Virus record (IMG/VR): IMGVR_UViG_3300020202_000015
Span: 1 to 50,119 of that record
Origin: a virus
Reading direction: 5' to 3' (one strand)
Length of the DNA stretch: 50,119 nt
The translations under genes were made by a program, and so were the position numbers. The notes beneath the pieces were generated by a model. The model was not told the DNA's origin, did not search any database, and saw only the letters and a list, made by a program, of their open reading frames with translations. The number at the start of each line of letters is the position of its first letter. The first letter of the stretch is position 1. Below are positions 1 to 6,812 of this stretch, piece after piece.

Positions 1-127
1 CACTGTAGGAAATCGCGTCAATTTGCACTCGATGGACAGACTCTCAACCAGATCGCCTAAAGCGACAAACATGCGCGTTTCCCCTCACGTCCTACAAAAA
101 AACGTGACCGATGTCGCGATCGGCGGG
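1..127. repeat. Terminal direct repeat, left copy
   Basis: The first 127 bases are identical to the last 127 (49993-50119). A short exact end repeat of this size is what a de Bruijn assembler (k=127) leaves on a circular contig. Read as such, the true genome is circular or circularly permuted and about 49,992 bp long. A genuine 127-bp terminal redundancy is less likely because the cut falls inside the early regulatory leader. Confidence 0.95.
96..123 (-). terminator. Possible leftward terminator / paired hairpins
   Basis: Read on the minus strand, a 5-bp hairpin (CCGAT/ATCGG, loop of six) is followed a few bases later by seven T residues. On the plus strand a second stem, TCACGT (85-90) with ACGTGA (102-107), sits directly beside it. 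It lies in the leader between the cro-like and CII-like genes, so it could end a leftward RNA or act as a nut-like structure. The gap between stem and T-run makes it weak. Confidence 0.3.
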
Positions 128-333
128 AGAGAAGAGATTTGCCGGCGCACATCGTATGCGCAAATTGCTCGTTGTGGTGTCGACAAATCAACGGCTTCGT
201 TGATTCTGTTTTTCGGATTCGGGGTTTGTCTGACTCGCATCGGTAGGGGTGCTCAGGGTCTGTCTTACGTGCTGACTATTACGCGCGACCCCGGTTGTGC
301 GTTCCTGTTCGATTCGTACAAGGACGTACAAGC
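128..333. other. Untranslated leader upstream of CII-like gene
   Basis: With 49917-49992 and 1-127 this makes about 410 bp without a convincing gene between the Cro-like stop and the CII-like start. An open frame crosses it (23-337) but the translation has no protein-like features. I see no strong sigma70 promoter. AAGGA at 320-324 is the ribosome site for the GTG at 334. Confidence 0.5.
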
Positions 334-720
334 GTGAATCAGAAGGAGCTTTTCCACGACACGATCTATGACGCGCTCGGCGCTGATGTCGCCGCAGCGG
401 GCGGATTCAAGACTGTCGCGGCGAAGCTGTGGCCGGCAGAGAGCCCGGTCACCGGCTCTGCGAAGCTGCGAAACGCGCTCAATCCCGATCAGCCGCACAA
501 GCTCTGCCCGAACGAAGTACTCCAGATCAAGCGCCTCGCCCAAGAGGCCGGCTCATCCGCGACCGTGCTCTACGAAGCACAGCAGCTCGGCTATGTCGTG
601 ACCTGGGTCGAGCCGGAAGACGAGCTCGAACGCATCGAGCGTGAGAACAATGAGCTGCTGAAAGCGCTCAGCAAGCGAATGGAGCGCGCGGAGCTGCTGC
701 GCACGAAGGTGAGGCGATGA
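334..720 (+). CDS. CII-like phage regulatory protein
   Basis: A 128-residue cytoplasmic protein with an N-terminal helical DNA-binding-like region (LWPAESPVTGSAKLRNALNP) and a C-terminal coiled coil (DELERIERENNELLKALS). The arrangement resembles the phage regulatory CII (CP76-type) family. GTG 334 is chosen because AAGGA lies nine bases upstream; an upstream in-frame ATG at 295 has no such site. It is the first gene after the immunity leader, as cII is in lambdoid phages, and shares ATGA with the next gene. Family assignment comes from pattern only; it could be another early HTH regulator. Confidence 0.6.
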   Translation: MNQKELFHDTIYDALGADVAAAGGFKTVAAKLWPAESPVTGSAKLRNALNPDQPHKLCPNEVLQIKRLAQEAGSSATVLYEAQQLGYVVTWVEPEDELERIERENNELLKALSKRMERAELLRTKVRR

Positions 721-920
721 AGCTGAGAGTAGTGGAGCGACCCTGGGACATCGATCGTCGCCGGTACGCGGTAGAGCAGTTGCGTTGGACTACTACCGAA
801 GGAGAAGAGTTCTGGGGCGTCGAGAAATTCTTCGATAACGTCCTCGACGCCCAGCTCTTTCTGGCGAGTTACTCGAAAGGACCCCGCGTCGTCACGGTCC
901 GCGAGGTCCCGGGCTCATGA
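717..920 (+). CDS. Hypothetical early protein, 67 aa
   Basis: Begins with an ATGA overlap on the CII-like stop, the usual coupling in this operon. The product is small, mixed-charge and rich in aromatic residues (FWGVEKFFDN), with no signal peptide or membrane segment. I do not recognise it. Confidence 0.6.
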   Translation: MKLRVVERPWDIDRRRYAVEQLRWTTTEGEEFWGVEKFFDNVLDAQLFLASYSKGPRVVTVREVPGS

Positions 921-1080
921 GCCTGCTAAGCATCCCCTGGAACAACACAAATTCCTGGCGTAGCGCCTCTAGGGTATCGGCGATTTGTCCCAGGTTGTGT
1001 GCTGCCAGTGCTTGCGGGTCAGAAATCGCGTCGCGCTGGGCCTTCCGGTATTCGGAGATTCTCTGCGGATCCACAGGCAT
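892..1080 (-). CDS. Hypothetical antisense early protein, 62 aa
   Basis: A reverse-strand gene inside the rightward early operon, filling the gap between 920 and 1135 where no plausible forward gene exists. Its translation looks like a real soluble helical protein (EYRKAQRDAISDPQALAAHN), and GGAG stands at the proper distance before its ATG. Its end overlaps the previous gene tail-to-tail by 29 bp. It may be expressed separately from the lytic programme. No function recognised. Confidence 0.5.
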   Translation of the reverse strand: MPVDPQRISEYRKAQRDAISDPQALAAHNLGQIADTLEALRQEFVLFQGMLSRLMSPGPRGP

Positions 1081-1134
1081 AGGTCTTCTCCACTTTGTTG
1101 GTTGGCAAGTGATTGTATCGCAGGAGACTGCTCA

Positions 1135-1320
1135 ATGAGCGACGGACATAGCCTCACGGCGAGCGACAACGAATTCCCGCTCACCCAGGACGAGATTAGA
1201 ACCCGCATGAAGCGCGAGAAACACTTGTCAGAGCATGCCGAAACTCCGCACGAGCGCTTTGCGGCCTGGTGGATGTCCGTACAACTCGAGTCGATGCGTC
1301 CAATCTGGGGTAACGAATGA
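1135..1320 (+). CDS. Hypothetical early protein, 61 aa
   Basis: ATG 1135 is preceded by AGGAG with an eight-base spacer, favouring it over the earlier in-frame ATG at 985. The product is short, charged and soluble (LTQDEIRTRMKREKHLSEHA, then FAAWWMS). Its stop overlaps the next start (ATGA). Unknown function. Confidence 0.6.
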   Translation: MSDGHSLTASDNEFPLTQDEIRTRMKREKHLSEHAETPHERFAAWWMSVQLESMRPIWGNE

Positions 1321-1541
1321 GTAGTCAAACACAAAAGGCGCAGGTGCTGAATCACATGCGCACGCAGGGTTCGATCACGACCTTCATCGCATTCGATCGC
1401 TACTCGATCTGCAGGCTTAGCGAGCGCATTCGGGAGCTTGAGCGAGATGGTTATGTGATCAACCACACGCGCATCGATCGCGGTGGAAAGCGCTACACCG
1501 CGTACAGCCTGGTCGAAGGGAAGCGAGTCGAAGCGGCGTGA
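1317..1541 (+). CDS. Winged-helix/HTH DNA-binding protein
   Basis: A 74-residue protein consisting almost wholly of a helix-turn-helix with a small wing: QVLNHMRTQGSITTFIAFDR, then RLSERIRELERDGYVI, then a basic strand with GGKRYTAYSL. This is the pattern of small phage HTH proteins found just before replication genes. Coupled at both ends (ATGA with 1320; GTGA with the replisome gene). Likely a DNA-binding accessory of replication or an early regulator; the target is unknown. Confidence 0.75.
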   Translation: MSSQTQKAQVLNHMRTQGSITTFIAFDRYSICRLSERIRELERDGYVINHTRIDRGGKRYTAYSLVEGKRVEAA

Positions 1542-2314
1542 GTGGGTGGATCAAATTCGAGAAATCGCTCGAGTCCGACCCGCGGGTGCTTCGGATGGCA
1601 AAGGCGCTCGCCAAGCGGTGGTCGATGTTCGATAGCGGAATTGATCTCGATCTCTGTAACGCAACACCGTTACCGGCTGTAACGCTAGTGTGTGGCGCTC
1701 TTTCTCGGCTCTGGATTTATGCCGATTCGCATGCTCGTGAGGACGACACCTTGGATCTTGGCGCGAGCGAGCTCGACGAGATTCTCGGGATACCAGGATT
1801 CTGTTCTTTGATGCCTAAAGATTGGCTGGTCGAGGTCAATGAGAGCACCGTAGAGCTGCCGGGTTTTCAACAACATAACGGTGTTGAGGCAAAGAAGAGG
1901 GCGCTCACCCAAAAGAGAGTTGAGCGCCACAGAGAAAAGAAGAAACTCGATAGCGTTGCACCGTGTAACGCACCAGCGTTACCAGACCAAGACCAGACCA
2001 AGACCAGACCAGACCAAGACAGCGTCGCTTGCGTGCCGAGCGGGAATGTGACGCCTGCGGGAGAGATGGCGATCGCTCTGCGAGACCTCGGGGTCTCCGT
2101 TCGGAGCACAGACCCGGTTCTCCACGGGTGGCTCAACGATGGGTTCTCCGTTCAGCAAGCAACCGACGCGGTCGGCATCGCGCGCATCCGCAAACCTCAC
2201 CCCGAGGCTATCCCGGCCAACTACCTTGACAAGATCCTGCGAGCTCGGCCACCGCCAGCGCCCCGCAAACAACAGACGGCATGGGACCGGGTGATGGAGG
2301 CGAACGGTGATTAG
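1538..2314 (+). CDS. Replisome organiser (lambda O-like)
   Basis: A 258-residue replication initiator-like protein. The N-terminus (MSGWIKFEKSLESDPRVLRM) is typical of phage replisome organisers with a winged-helix origin-binding domain. Next come a basic stretch (RVERHREKKK), a low-complexity DQDQTKTRPDQD linker, and a C-terminal domain resembling the DnaT/O partner-binding region. It lies directly before a helicase-loader-like gene, the O-P order. GTG start, GTGA overlap. The linker is encoded by short DNA repeats that could be part of the origin. Good confidence for replication, less for the exact family. Confidence 0.8.
   Translation: MSGWIKFEKSLESDPRVLRMAKALAKRWSMFDSGIDLDLCNATPLPAVTLVCGALSRLWIYADSHAREDDTLDLGASELDEILGIPGFCSLMPKDWLVEVNESTVELPGFQQHNGVEAKKRALTQKRVERHREKKKLDSVAPCNAPALPDQDQTKTRPDQDSVACVPSGNVTPAGEMAIALRDLGVSVRSTDPVLHGWLNDGFSVQQATDAVGIARIRKPHPEAIPANYLDKILRARPPPAPRKQQTAWDRVMEANGD
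1982..2020 (+). repeat. Short tandem AGACCA/AGACCAAG repeats, candidate ori
   Basis: Five to six near-perfect copies of AGACCA, some as AGACCAAG, in 39 bp in the middle of the O-like gene. Origin iterons occupy this place in lambdoid O genes, but the units here are short and could simply encode the Asp-Gln-rich linker. Confidence 0.45.
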
Positions 2315-2759
2315 CTGGCAGGCAAAGCAGGTTTGGAAGCGCTTCTGCGCGTGGTACGGCGCTGATGTCATCGAGCGCAAGTACGGCGTCCAGGTGCCTG
2401 ATGACTGGTGCGAGGTCATCGACAGCATCGACCGCGGCAAGCTTGAGGGCGTGCTAGCCGACGTGCGCTCGAAGCACCCAACCTGGCCTCCTGGCCTGCC
2501 GGAATTCGAGCAGGTCGTGAAGGCCGCCAACAAACCAGTTTGCGTCGAAGGGCCGACGATGCAGGAGCGACTGCGAGACTTCGTGCTGCGAACGAAGCCG
2601 CTTACGCAGGCTCAGATCCGTGCGCCGTGGAAGGACATCGGCACTGGTAACGCACGAACCGGGGAGGGTTTCGCGGTGGTTGGCGTCGTAGTTCCTCCAG
2701 ACGGTGAATTCCCGGGCTACCGAGTGATGGTCGTCGATATGCAGGCGGATGCAGCGTGA
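2307..2759 (+). CDS. Helicase-loader-like replication protein (P-like)
   Basis: A 150-residue protein with the sequence style of lambda P-type loaders: W-rich N-terminal helix (WQAKQVWKRFCAWYG), then WCEVIDSI and HPTWPPGLPEFEQVV, equivalent to the WPPSLPEF block of P proteins. By analogy it would bring the host DnaB helicase to the O-like complex. GTG 2307 is set by a strong GGAGG at 2296-2300 and overlaps the O-like stop by eight bases. Residues after about 90 match nothing I know. Confidence 0.65.
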   Translation: MISWQAKQVWKRFCAWYGADVIERKYGVQVPDDWCEVIDSIDRGKLEGVLADVRSKHPTWPPGLPEFEQVVKAANKPVCVEGPTMQERLRDFVLRTKPLTQAQIRAPWKDIGTGNARTGEGFAVVGVVVPPDGEFPGYRVMVVDMQADAA

Positions 2760-3028
2760 TTCGCGTCTGCCAGCAGTGCAAGCGCAGTTTCCGGTCATGG
2801 CGTTCGTTGCAGAAGTTCTGTTCTCACGCGTGCCACAACGAAAGCATGCGCGCGGCACGTTCTGTCGACCTAAAGACACTTCAGGCACTAGCCGTGTCGG
2901 GAGTTCCAAAATCGCGCATGGCTCGCGAGCTCGGAGTAGGGCGCTTCGTCGTAAGGCGTCTTGTGTCTCGCTATGGGCTGGAGCGCGTTTGGCGAGCGAG
3001 CAGATATGCGAAGGCGCGGGCGGCATGA
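2756..3028 (+). CDS. Zinc-finger plus HTH protein, copy 1
   Basis: A 90-residue protein with an N-terminal four-cysteine treble-clef-like finger (CQQCKRSF, then FCSHACHNE) and a helix-turn-helix (GVPKSRMARELGVGRFVVRR) ending in a basic tail. The gene at 3228 has the same architecture and linkers, so the two are paralogues separated by one small gene. Starts at GTG 2756 overlapping the previous stop. A DNA-binding role is inferred from the HTH; no target is visible. Confidence 0.75.
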   Translation: MIRVCQQCKRSFRSWRSLQKFCSHACHNESMRAARSVDLKTLQALAVSGVPKSRMARELGVGRFVVRRLVSRYGLERVWRASRYAKARAA

Positions 3029-3231
3029 CTTTCACCCGCCTGAAGGACAACAAGTACTGCGAGCGCTCGGAATGCGGCCAGTACACGGTCTGCGCGATCG
3101 GCGGTGCTGACGGGTTCAGGTTCGAGGGATGGTTCGGTAAGCAGCAGCTCGAGCCGGTGAATCTAGCGACAGCCGAGGAGGCGCGAGAGGTGTGCAGGCA
3201 GCACAAAGCAATGCAGGTAAAGGCGGCATGA
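3025..3231 (+). CDS. Hypothetical protein, 68 aa
   Basis: Starts at ATG 3025 in an ATGA overlap; the frame is open further upstream but that part is a shadow of the preceding gene. The product looks like a small beta-rich domain (YTVCAIGGADGFRFEGWFG) with a C-terminal helix. Function unknown. Confidence 0.65.
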   Translation: MTFTRLKDNKYCERSECGQYTVCAIGGADGFRFEGWFGKQQLEPVNLATAEEAREVCRQHKAMQVKAA

Positions 3232-3485
3232 CGACGATCGTCTGCATTTGCTGCGCCTGCGGGAAGCAATTCGGCGGTTGGCGACGTAAGGATGTTTCAC
3301 AAAAGTATTGCTCGATGGATTGCTGGAACCAGAAGCGACGCGTTGCGAAGAGAGATCAGTTGCTTTCGCTACTTCAGGGCGGCTTGAACTGTGACCAGAT
3401 TGCGGAGCGGCTTGGGGTCGCTGCCTCGACCGTTCGAGGCGCAATCAGACGCTTTGGCATCAAGCGCAAGGTGGTCTACGAGTGA
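3228..3485 (+). CDS. Zinc-finger plus HTH protein, copy 2
   Basis: An 85-residue paralogue of the 2756 gene: Cys finger (CCACGKQFGGW, then YCSMDCWNQ) followed by an HTH (LNCDQIAERLGVAASTVRGA) and a basic end. The HTH resembles those of resolvases and small sigma-like regulators. Start at ATG 3228 by ATGA overlap. Sequence identity between the copies is modest, so the duplication is old or the two were gained separately. Probable DNA-binding protein of the early operon. Confidence 0.75.
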   Translation: MTTIVCICCACGKQFGGWRRKDVSQKYCSMDCWNQKRRVAKRDQLLSLLQGGLNCDQIAERLGVAASTVRGAIRRFGIKRKVVYE

Positions 3486-3751
3486 AGTATCGAGGCTTCG
3501 ACGCTCGACGTGACGACAACGAGCTCGCGATCGTTCGCGACCTTGAGCGAGTTGGAGCAAAGGTCCATCGCCTTGCTCAACCCTGTGACCTTCTCGTGCG
3601 ATTTGGCTATCGCCTTTACCTGCTGGAAGTTCGCAATCCAGCGAACAAGTACCGCAAGCGGAAGGCGTCGCAGGTTGAATTCCTCAAAGCGTGGGACGTG
3701 CCAGAAGTGACCACGAGCGATGAGGCGTTACGCGTGATAGGTGCGATGTGA
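3482..3751 (+). CDS. PD-(D/E)XK nuclease-like protein (VRR-NUC type)
   Basis: An 89-residue single domain with the order E14..I..L..GA, then CDLLVRFGYRLYLLEVRNP, which fits the minimal PD-(D/E)XK core: Asp in CDLL, Glu in LLEVR, and a basic residue in place of the usual Lys two positions on. A Phe-Leu-x-x-Trp helix follows. Such small proteins near phage replication genes act as structure-specific nucleases, possibly for branched replication intermediates. The Lys-to-Arg change leaves activity uncertain. GTG start in a GTGA overlap. Confidence 0.65.
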   Translation: MKYRGFDARRDDNELAIVRDLERVGAKVHRLAQPCDLLVRFGYRLYLLEVRNPANKYRKRKASQVEFLKAWDVPEVTTSDEALRVIGAM

Positions 3752-3852
3752 CAAACGATCTCGACGTCGATCGCCGCCCGCTTTGGAAGCTCAGCGCCGT
3801 GGTGGTCATGAGTTGGGTCGTAGTGGCTACGTTTATTTGGGCGATGAACTGA
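3748..3852 (+). CDS. Single-span membrane microprotein, 34 aa
   Basis: Starts at GTG 3748 (GTGA overlap with the nuclease stop) and its TGA shares bases with the next ATG (TGATG). A charged N-terminal segment (TNDLDVDRRPLWK) precedes one hydrophobic span rich in Val, Trp and Ala (about residues 16-33). Start and stop coupling on both sides supports it as a real gene. Unknown role; it would sit in the inner membrane. Confidence 0.6.
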   Translation: MTNDLDVDRRPLWKLSAVVVMSWVVVATFIWAMN

Positions 3853-4277
3853 TGGCTGCAACAATGACTGAAATCGTTAGCAAGCGCCGCAATGGCGTGC
3901 CGGATGAAGTTCACGCCTTACTGACCATGTGGGGCAACTACAGGCGACGCACGAGGGTAGGGCCGCAAGGGTTCCCCAAGGAGTCGCCGTTCGTCAAAGC
4001 CGCCCTATACGGCAAGCTGGGCATTCCCCAAGAGTCGAACGTGAGGGTCGACGACGACGGCATGCCGGCGCTCGTCGAGTGGATCGATCGGATCGTAGTC
4101 GCCATGCCCGAGGAGCTGCGGCAGATCATAGACACGCGCTACAAGCCGCCACTGAACGAATACGGCAACGAGCCGCCGTTCGAGATGATGGCGAAGAGCC
4201 TGTACATGAGCCCGAGCACGTTTCGGACGCGACTCGAGAGTGCGCAGTGGTATGTCTATGCACGGATGTACCCGTGA
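3852..4277 (+). CDS. Q-like late antiterminator
   Basis: A 141-residue cytoplasmic protein resembling phage Q-type antitermination proteins: an early W-G-N-Y-R-R-R block, a middle region ending MPEELRQIIDTRYKPPLN, and a C-terminal HTH (MAKSLYMSPSTFRTRLESAQ). Position supports it: last recognisable early gene, followed within 350 bp by a hairpin-rich leader with an intrinsic terminator and then all late genes. ATG 3852 overlaps the microprotein stop. It should let polymerase from the late promoter read through the terminator at 4627-4691. A sigma-like late activator is the alternative. Confidence 0.7.
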   Translation: MAATMTEIVSKRRNGVPDEVHALLTMWGNYRRRTRVGPQGFPKESPFVKAALYGKLGIPQESNVRVDDDGMPALVEWIDRIVVAMPEELRQIIDTRYKPPLNEYGNEPPFEMMAKSLYMSPSTFRTRLESAQWYVYARMYP

Positions 4278-4477
4278 GAAACGCACGGCATGTCATGAGC
4301 GCCTACCGTCACTACATCCTTGCGACGAAGCGCAACTGGAACCTAGACCGTACGAGCCACGGGAAGAGTCCGGCGCGACGCATCGCCAGGGCGCTCGTCC
4401 ATTATCACGGCTATATGGATTCGTACCTAAAGGCGAAGCGTGCGGTCGTGGCGGGAAACGAGATGGTCGATGCGTGA
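4274..4477 (+). CDS. Hypothetical basic protein, 67 aa
   Basis: GTG 4274 overlaps the Q-like stop (GTGA); an internal ATG at 4295 is the alternative start. The product is strongly basic and helical (SYLKAKRAVVAGNEM near the end), with no known motif. Last gene of the early rightward operon. Confidence 0.55.
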   Translation: MRNARHVMSAYRHYILATKRNWNLDRTSHGKSPARRIARALVHYHGYMDSYLKAKRAVVAGNEMVDA

Positions 4478-4478
4478 A

Positions 4479-4495
4479 GTTAACTTGATGTTAAC
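4479..4495. promoter_or_regulatory. GTTAAC dyad at putative late promoter
   Basis: GTTAAC (4479-4484) and GTTAAC (4490-4495) separated by TTGAT, two bases after the last early stop codon. A weak promoter-like pair overlaps it: TTAACT at 4480-4485 and CATAGA at 4504-4509, spacer 18. Symmetric half-sites at the start of the late leader could bind a regulator such as the Q-like protein. Confidence 0.4.
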
Positions 4496-4512
4496 GGGCT
4501 CTCCATAGATCG

Positions 4513-4560
4513 TGGGCAGTATGGAGATAGCGCCTGATGCGCTACTCCGCCCATTGCCCA
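4513..4560 (+). promoter_or_regulatory. Long RNA hairpin in late leader
   Basis: Three nested perfect stems: TGGGCA (4513-4518) with TGCCCA (4555-4560), GGAG (4523-4526) with CTCC (4545-4548), and TAGCGC (4528-4533) with GCGCTA (4539-4544), closed by a CTGAT loop. No U-run follows, so it is not a terminator. A structured RNA between a Q gene and its terminator could load an antitermination complex, as HK022 put RNAs do; that role is inference. Confidence 0.5.
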
Positions 4561-4626
4561 GCCCCGGCCGCCCTTTATGGCAAGCATTTACGCATATGCC
4601 GTGTTGCGCTGGGCTCTTTCAATGAC

Positions 4627-4691
4627 GCCCCGAGCAGTACCCGTAGTGAGCTAGCAGTAGCTACGGCGAGCCTCGGGGCTGTTTCTTTCTT
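4627..4691 (+). terminator. Intrinsic terminator before late operon
   Basis: Outer stem GCCCCGAG (4627-4634) with CTCGGGGC (4672-4679), inner stem CCGTAG (4641-4646) with CTACGG (4661-4666), then a pyrimidine tail TGTTTCTTTCTT. Position after the putative late promoter matches lambda tR', the site Q-modified polymerase must pass. The remaining bases up to 4797 hold nothing I recognise. Confidence 0.75.
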
Positions 4692-4808
4692 CGGCAACTG
4701 ATCGCGCGCGGATGTGAATTCCGGCTCCTCTGGCGCGGATCAGGCGTGCGGATTGCCCTTTCACAACTGGATCTGCCGCACGCAGCCGATCTAACTCGAG
4801 GAGTGTTC

Positions 4809-5201
4809 ATGAAGCGTTTCGTAGCCCTGTTCCTGCTGCTCGCCGCACCAGCGGCTTTTGCTGGTACGGTCACGGTGACGTGGGTCGCGCCGACAAGCTG
4901 TGCAGACGGCTCCCCGATCGCCGAGGGCTGTCCGCTCACCGGTTATGAGGTGTGGCAGGGCACGTCCATCAACGGGACTGCGTACACGCTGCGCGAGACT
5001 GTTGCAGGGACCGTTACGTCAGTGACGTACACGAACGTCCCTCCGGGCACGCGGTGCTTCTACCTCAAAGCCGTTGCTGGGACGCTGAAGTCAGCCGAGA
5101 GTGTGCGGGGCTGCGCGAATGTGCCGTATGTCGCGCCGGGATCGCCTACGGGCGTTACGGTCGTGACCGTGGCGTTGCCCGCGCCGTTGCCCACGCCGTA
5201 A
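4809..5201 (+). CDS. Secreted fibronectin-III-like protein
   Basis: A 130-residue protein with a clear signal peptide (MKRFVALFLLLAAPAAFAG, cleavage near residue 18). The mature part has Fn3 character: TVTWVAPTSCADGSP, YEVWQGTSINGT, and a Tyr-Thr-Asn-Val-Pro turn before the last strands. Two cysteine pairs could form disulfides outside the cytoplasm. GAGGAG five bases before ATG 4809 sets the start. As the first late gene it may be a virion or surface-binding adhesin; a virion protein with a Sec signal would be unusual. Confidence 0.7.
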   Translation: MKRFVALFLLLAAPAAFAGTVTVTWVAPTSCADGSPIAEGCPLTGYEVWQGTSINGTAYTLRETVAGTVTSVTYTNVPPGTRCFYLKAVAGTLKSAESVRGCANVPYVAPGSPTGVTVVTVALPAPLPTP

Positions 5202-5202
5202 T

Positions 5203-6294
5203 GTGGCGATCTTCATTGCCCGCCAGAGCTCTGCTGGAGGAGGCGGGGGCGGATCTCTCACGGATGGTGGAACAACGACGATAAACGGAAGCGGGTTCGG
5301 CACGAACGTTTCCGTCGCGAATCAGGAATGGCTGGGTGGCGTCAATGGCGTCATCGAGGGTATCGCGAACAACACGACTTGGATATCTGTTGCGCGTACC
5401 AACTGGACCTTCCCGGGCGGCCACGTTCAGCGCATCACGACGTTAGCGTCTCTGAACGGCACCAAATCGCTGGGCAATCTGAACTTCAGTGACGCCAGTA
5501 ATTATCAATTCGGTACAAAATTCGACACTGGCGGTTACCGTGTCTGCACGGTGCGTGTCCCGGTATACGTCTACAACTCGGCCAACAGCACGACCGGGCA
5601 GGTCAAGTTTCTCCGCTTTGTTGGCGGCCCGATCGCAGATGATCAGGGCATCGACGACGATGACGTTCCCAACTGCTACGTTAGCAGGTTCTGGAACGGT
5701 ATCGAGTCGAACTTCGCGGTCAACGAAGGGACGCCAGACCTGATCGGCTACATCGATCCGAAGGTATCGGGCGATATCGGTTTCCGCGGTGAGTGGATGG
5801 AGAAGCAGACCACTCGCGCTGGCGATTGGTACATTTTTGAATTTCAGTTCACTGCCCCATCTGCTGCCGGCGTAGCAGATGGGGCGCTGCGCTGGCGCAC
5901 CTACAACGCGACAACCGGGGCGGTTAAGTCTGCGGGCGAGGTCACGAGCCGCGCCTGGTGGCAAAGCACTTCCAATGCTTTCCGTTACTTGACCCTTCAG
6001 GGTTACATGGGCAACACGCTTGCCGATGGCTCTGAGGTCTATTTCGACCGCGATATCTACATCACGTGGAACACGAGCGGGACGACGCCACCGAAATACA
6101 TCCTTTTGGGTGACGCATCCACATTCGCTGCTTGCACCAAGCTGACGACGTGCCGGTGGACAGGCAGTTGGAGTGACACGCAGATTACTGGTGTGGAAGT
6201 GAACAAGGGATATCACTCGAACCTGACCGGCAAGTATTGGTACGTGATGAGCGCTCCTGGGAGCCCCATCAACTCCAACGGGATTGCGGCCTAG
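5203..6294 (+). CDS. Putative virion adhesin / fibre-associated protein
   Basis: A 363-residue beta-rich protein of low charge. The N-terminus (MAIFIARQSSAGGGGGGSLT) has a Gly-rich linker as in short adhesins, the middle has Trp-rich beta strands suggestive of a carbohydrate-binding jelly roll, and the end (WYVMSAPGSPINSNGI) resembles IPT/Ig-like domains. GTG 5203 follows the previous stop. It lies in a run of fibre-like genes. A host-recognition role is inferred from composition and neighbours, not homology. Confidence 0.5.
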   Translation: MAIFIARQSSAGGGGGGSLTDGGTTTINGSGFGTNVSVANQEWLGGVNGVIEGIANNTTWISVARTNWTFPGGHVQRITTLASLNGTKSLGNLNFSDASNYQFGTKFDTGGYRVCTVRVPVYVYNSANSTTGQVKFLRFVGGPIADDQGIDDDDVPNCYVSRFWNGIESNFAVNEGTPDLIGYIDPKVSGDIGFRGEWMEKQTTRAGDWYIFEFQFTAPSAAGVADGALRWRTYNATTGAVKSAGEVTSRAWWQSTSNAFRYLTLQGYMGNTLADGSEVYFDRDIYITWNTSGTTPPKYILLGDASTFAACTKLTTCRWTGSWSDTQITGVEVNKGYHSNLTGKYWYVMSAPGSPINSNGIAA

Positions 6295-6812
6295 TGGCTA
6301 ACGAGATTGGCTACTGGAACGGCGGGGCAGGGGCATCGACCCTGGCGTGCTTTCCAGATGAATACCTGTCCCCGGTCACGGCCGCCAATGCGTACACGGC
6401 GAGTTCCGGCGACTCGATCACAGCAGTCCGTTTAAGCCAGTCCTCGAGTGGTGCGCGCACGATCGGCGTCGCGCTTTACGAGTACGACGCTGGTACTGAT
6501 CGGCCCACAGGCCCAGCGTTGCAGACGACGACGATCGCAACGACAGGCACGGGCACTTTCTCGACCTCAGTCAGTTGGGCGCTGACGGCTGGGCTCGACT
6601 ATGTGCTCGCCCTGGGCGATCCTGACGTGGCCGTCAATATCACGGCCGATACGTTGAGCAATGGCACTAGTCGTGATGACAGTGGCGACGCCACGTTCCC
6701 CACTTGGGGACACACCAGTTACAGCAACGTGCAGATCGAACTTGCTGGTGATGTTACGAACAGCGGCGGCGGTGCAACGCCGAAGGGTCTAATGCTTCTT
6801 GGAGTGGGTTAA
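6294..6812 (+). CDS. Putative virion-associated beta protein
   Basis: A 172-residue protein starting at GTG 6294, sharing one base with the previous TAG. Thr-, Ser- and Gly-rich with short strands (TIGVALYEYDAGTDRPTGPA, SVSWALTAGLDYVLALG), consistent with a beta-sandwich adhesin domain. No cysteine-rich or enzymatic motif seen. Its place between two fibre-like genes suggests it belongs to the same surface structure. Confidence 0.45.
   Translation: MANEIGYWNGGAGASTLACFPDEYLSPVTAANAYTASSGDSITAVRLSQSSSGARTIGVALYEYDAGTDRPTGPALQTTTIATTGTGTFSTSVSWALTAGLDYVLALGDPDVAVNITADTLSNGTSRDDSGDATFPTWGHTSYSNVQIELAGDVTNSGGGATPKGLMLLGVG

Noticed and set aside
1-127. Biological terminal redundancy used for packaging
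   Set aside because: The repeat falls within the early leader rather than by the terminase genes, and its exact length equals a common assembler k-mer, so an assembly overlap is the simpler explanation.
23-337. 104-residue open frame in the early leader
   Set aside because: Composition is not protein-like, no ribosome site, and it overlaps the CII-like start in another frame.
4661-4939. Reverse frame whose translation resembles text often produced from tRNA regions
   Set aside because: The underlying DNA has no T arm or acceptor stem and overlaps the late leader and Fn3-like gene.
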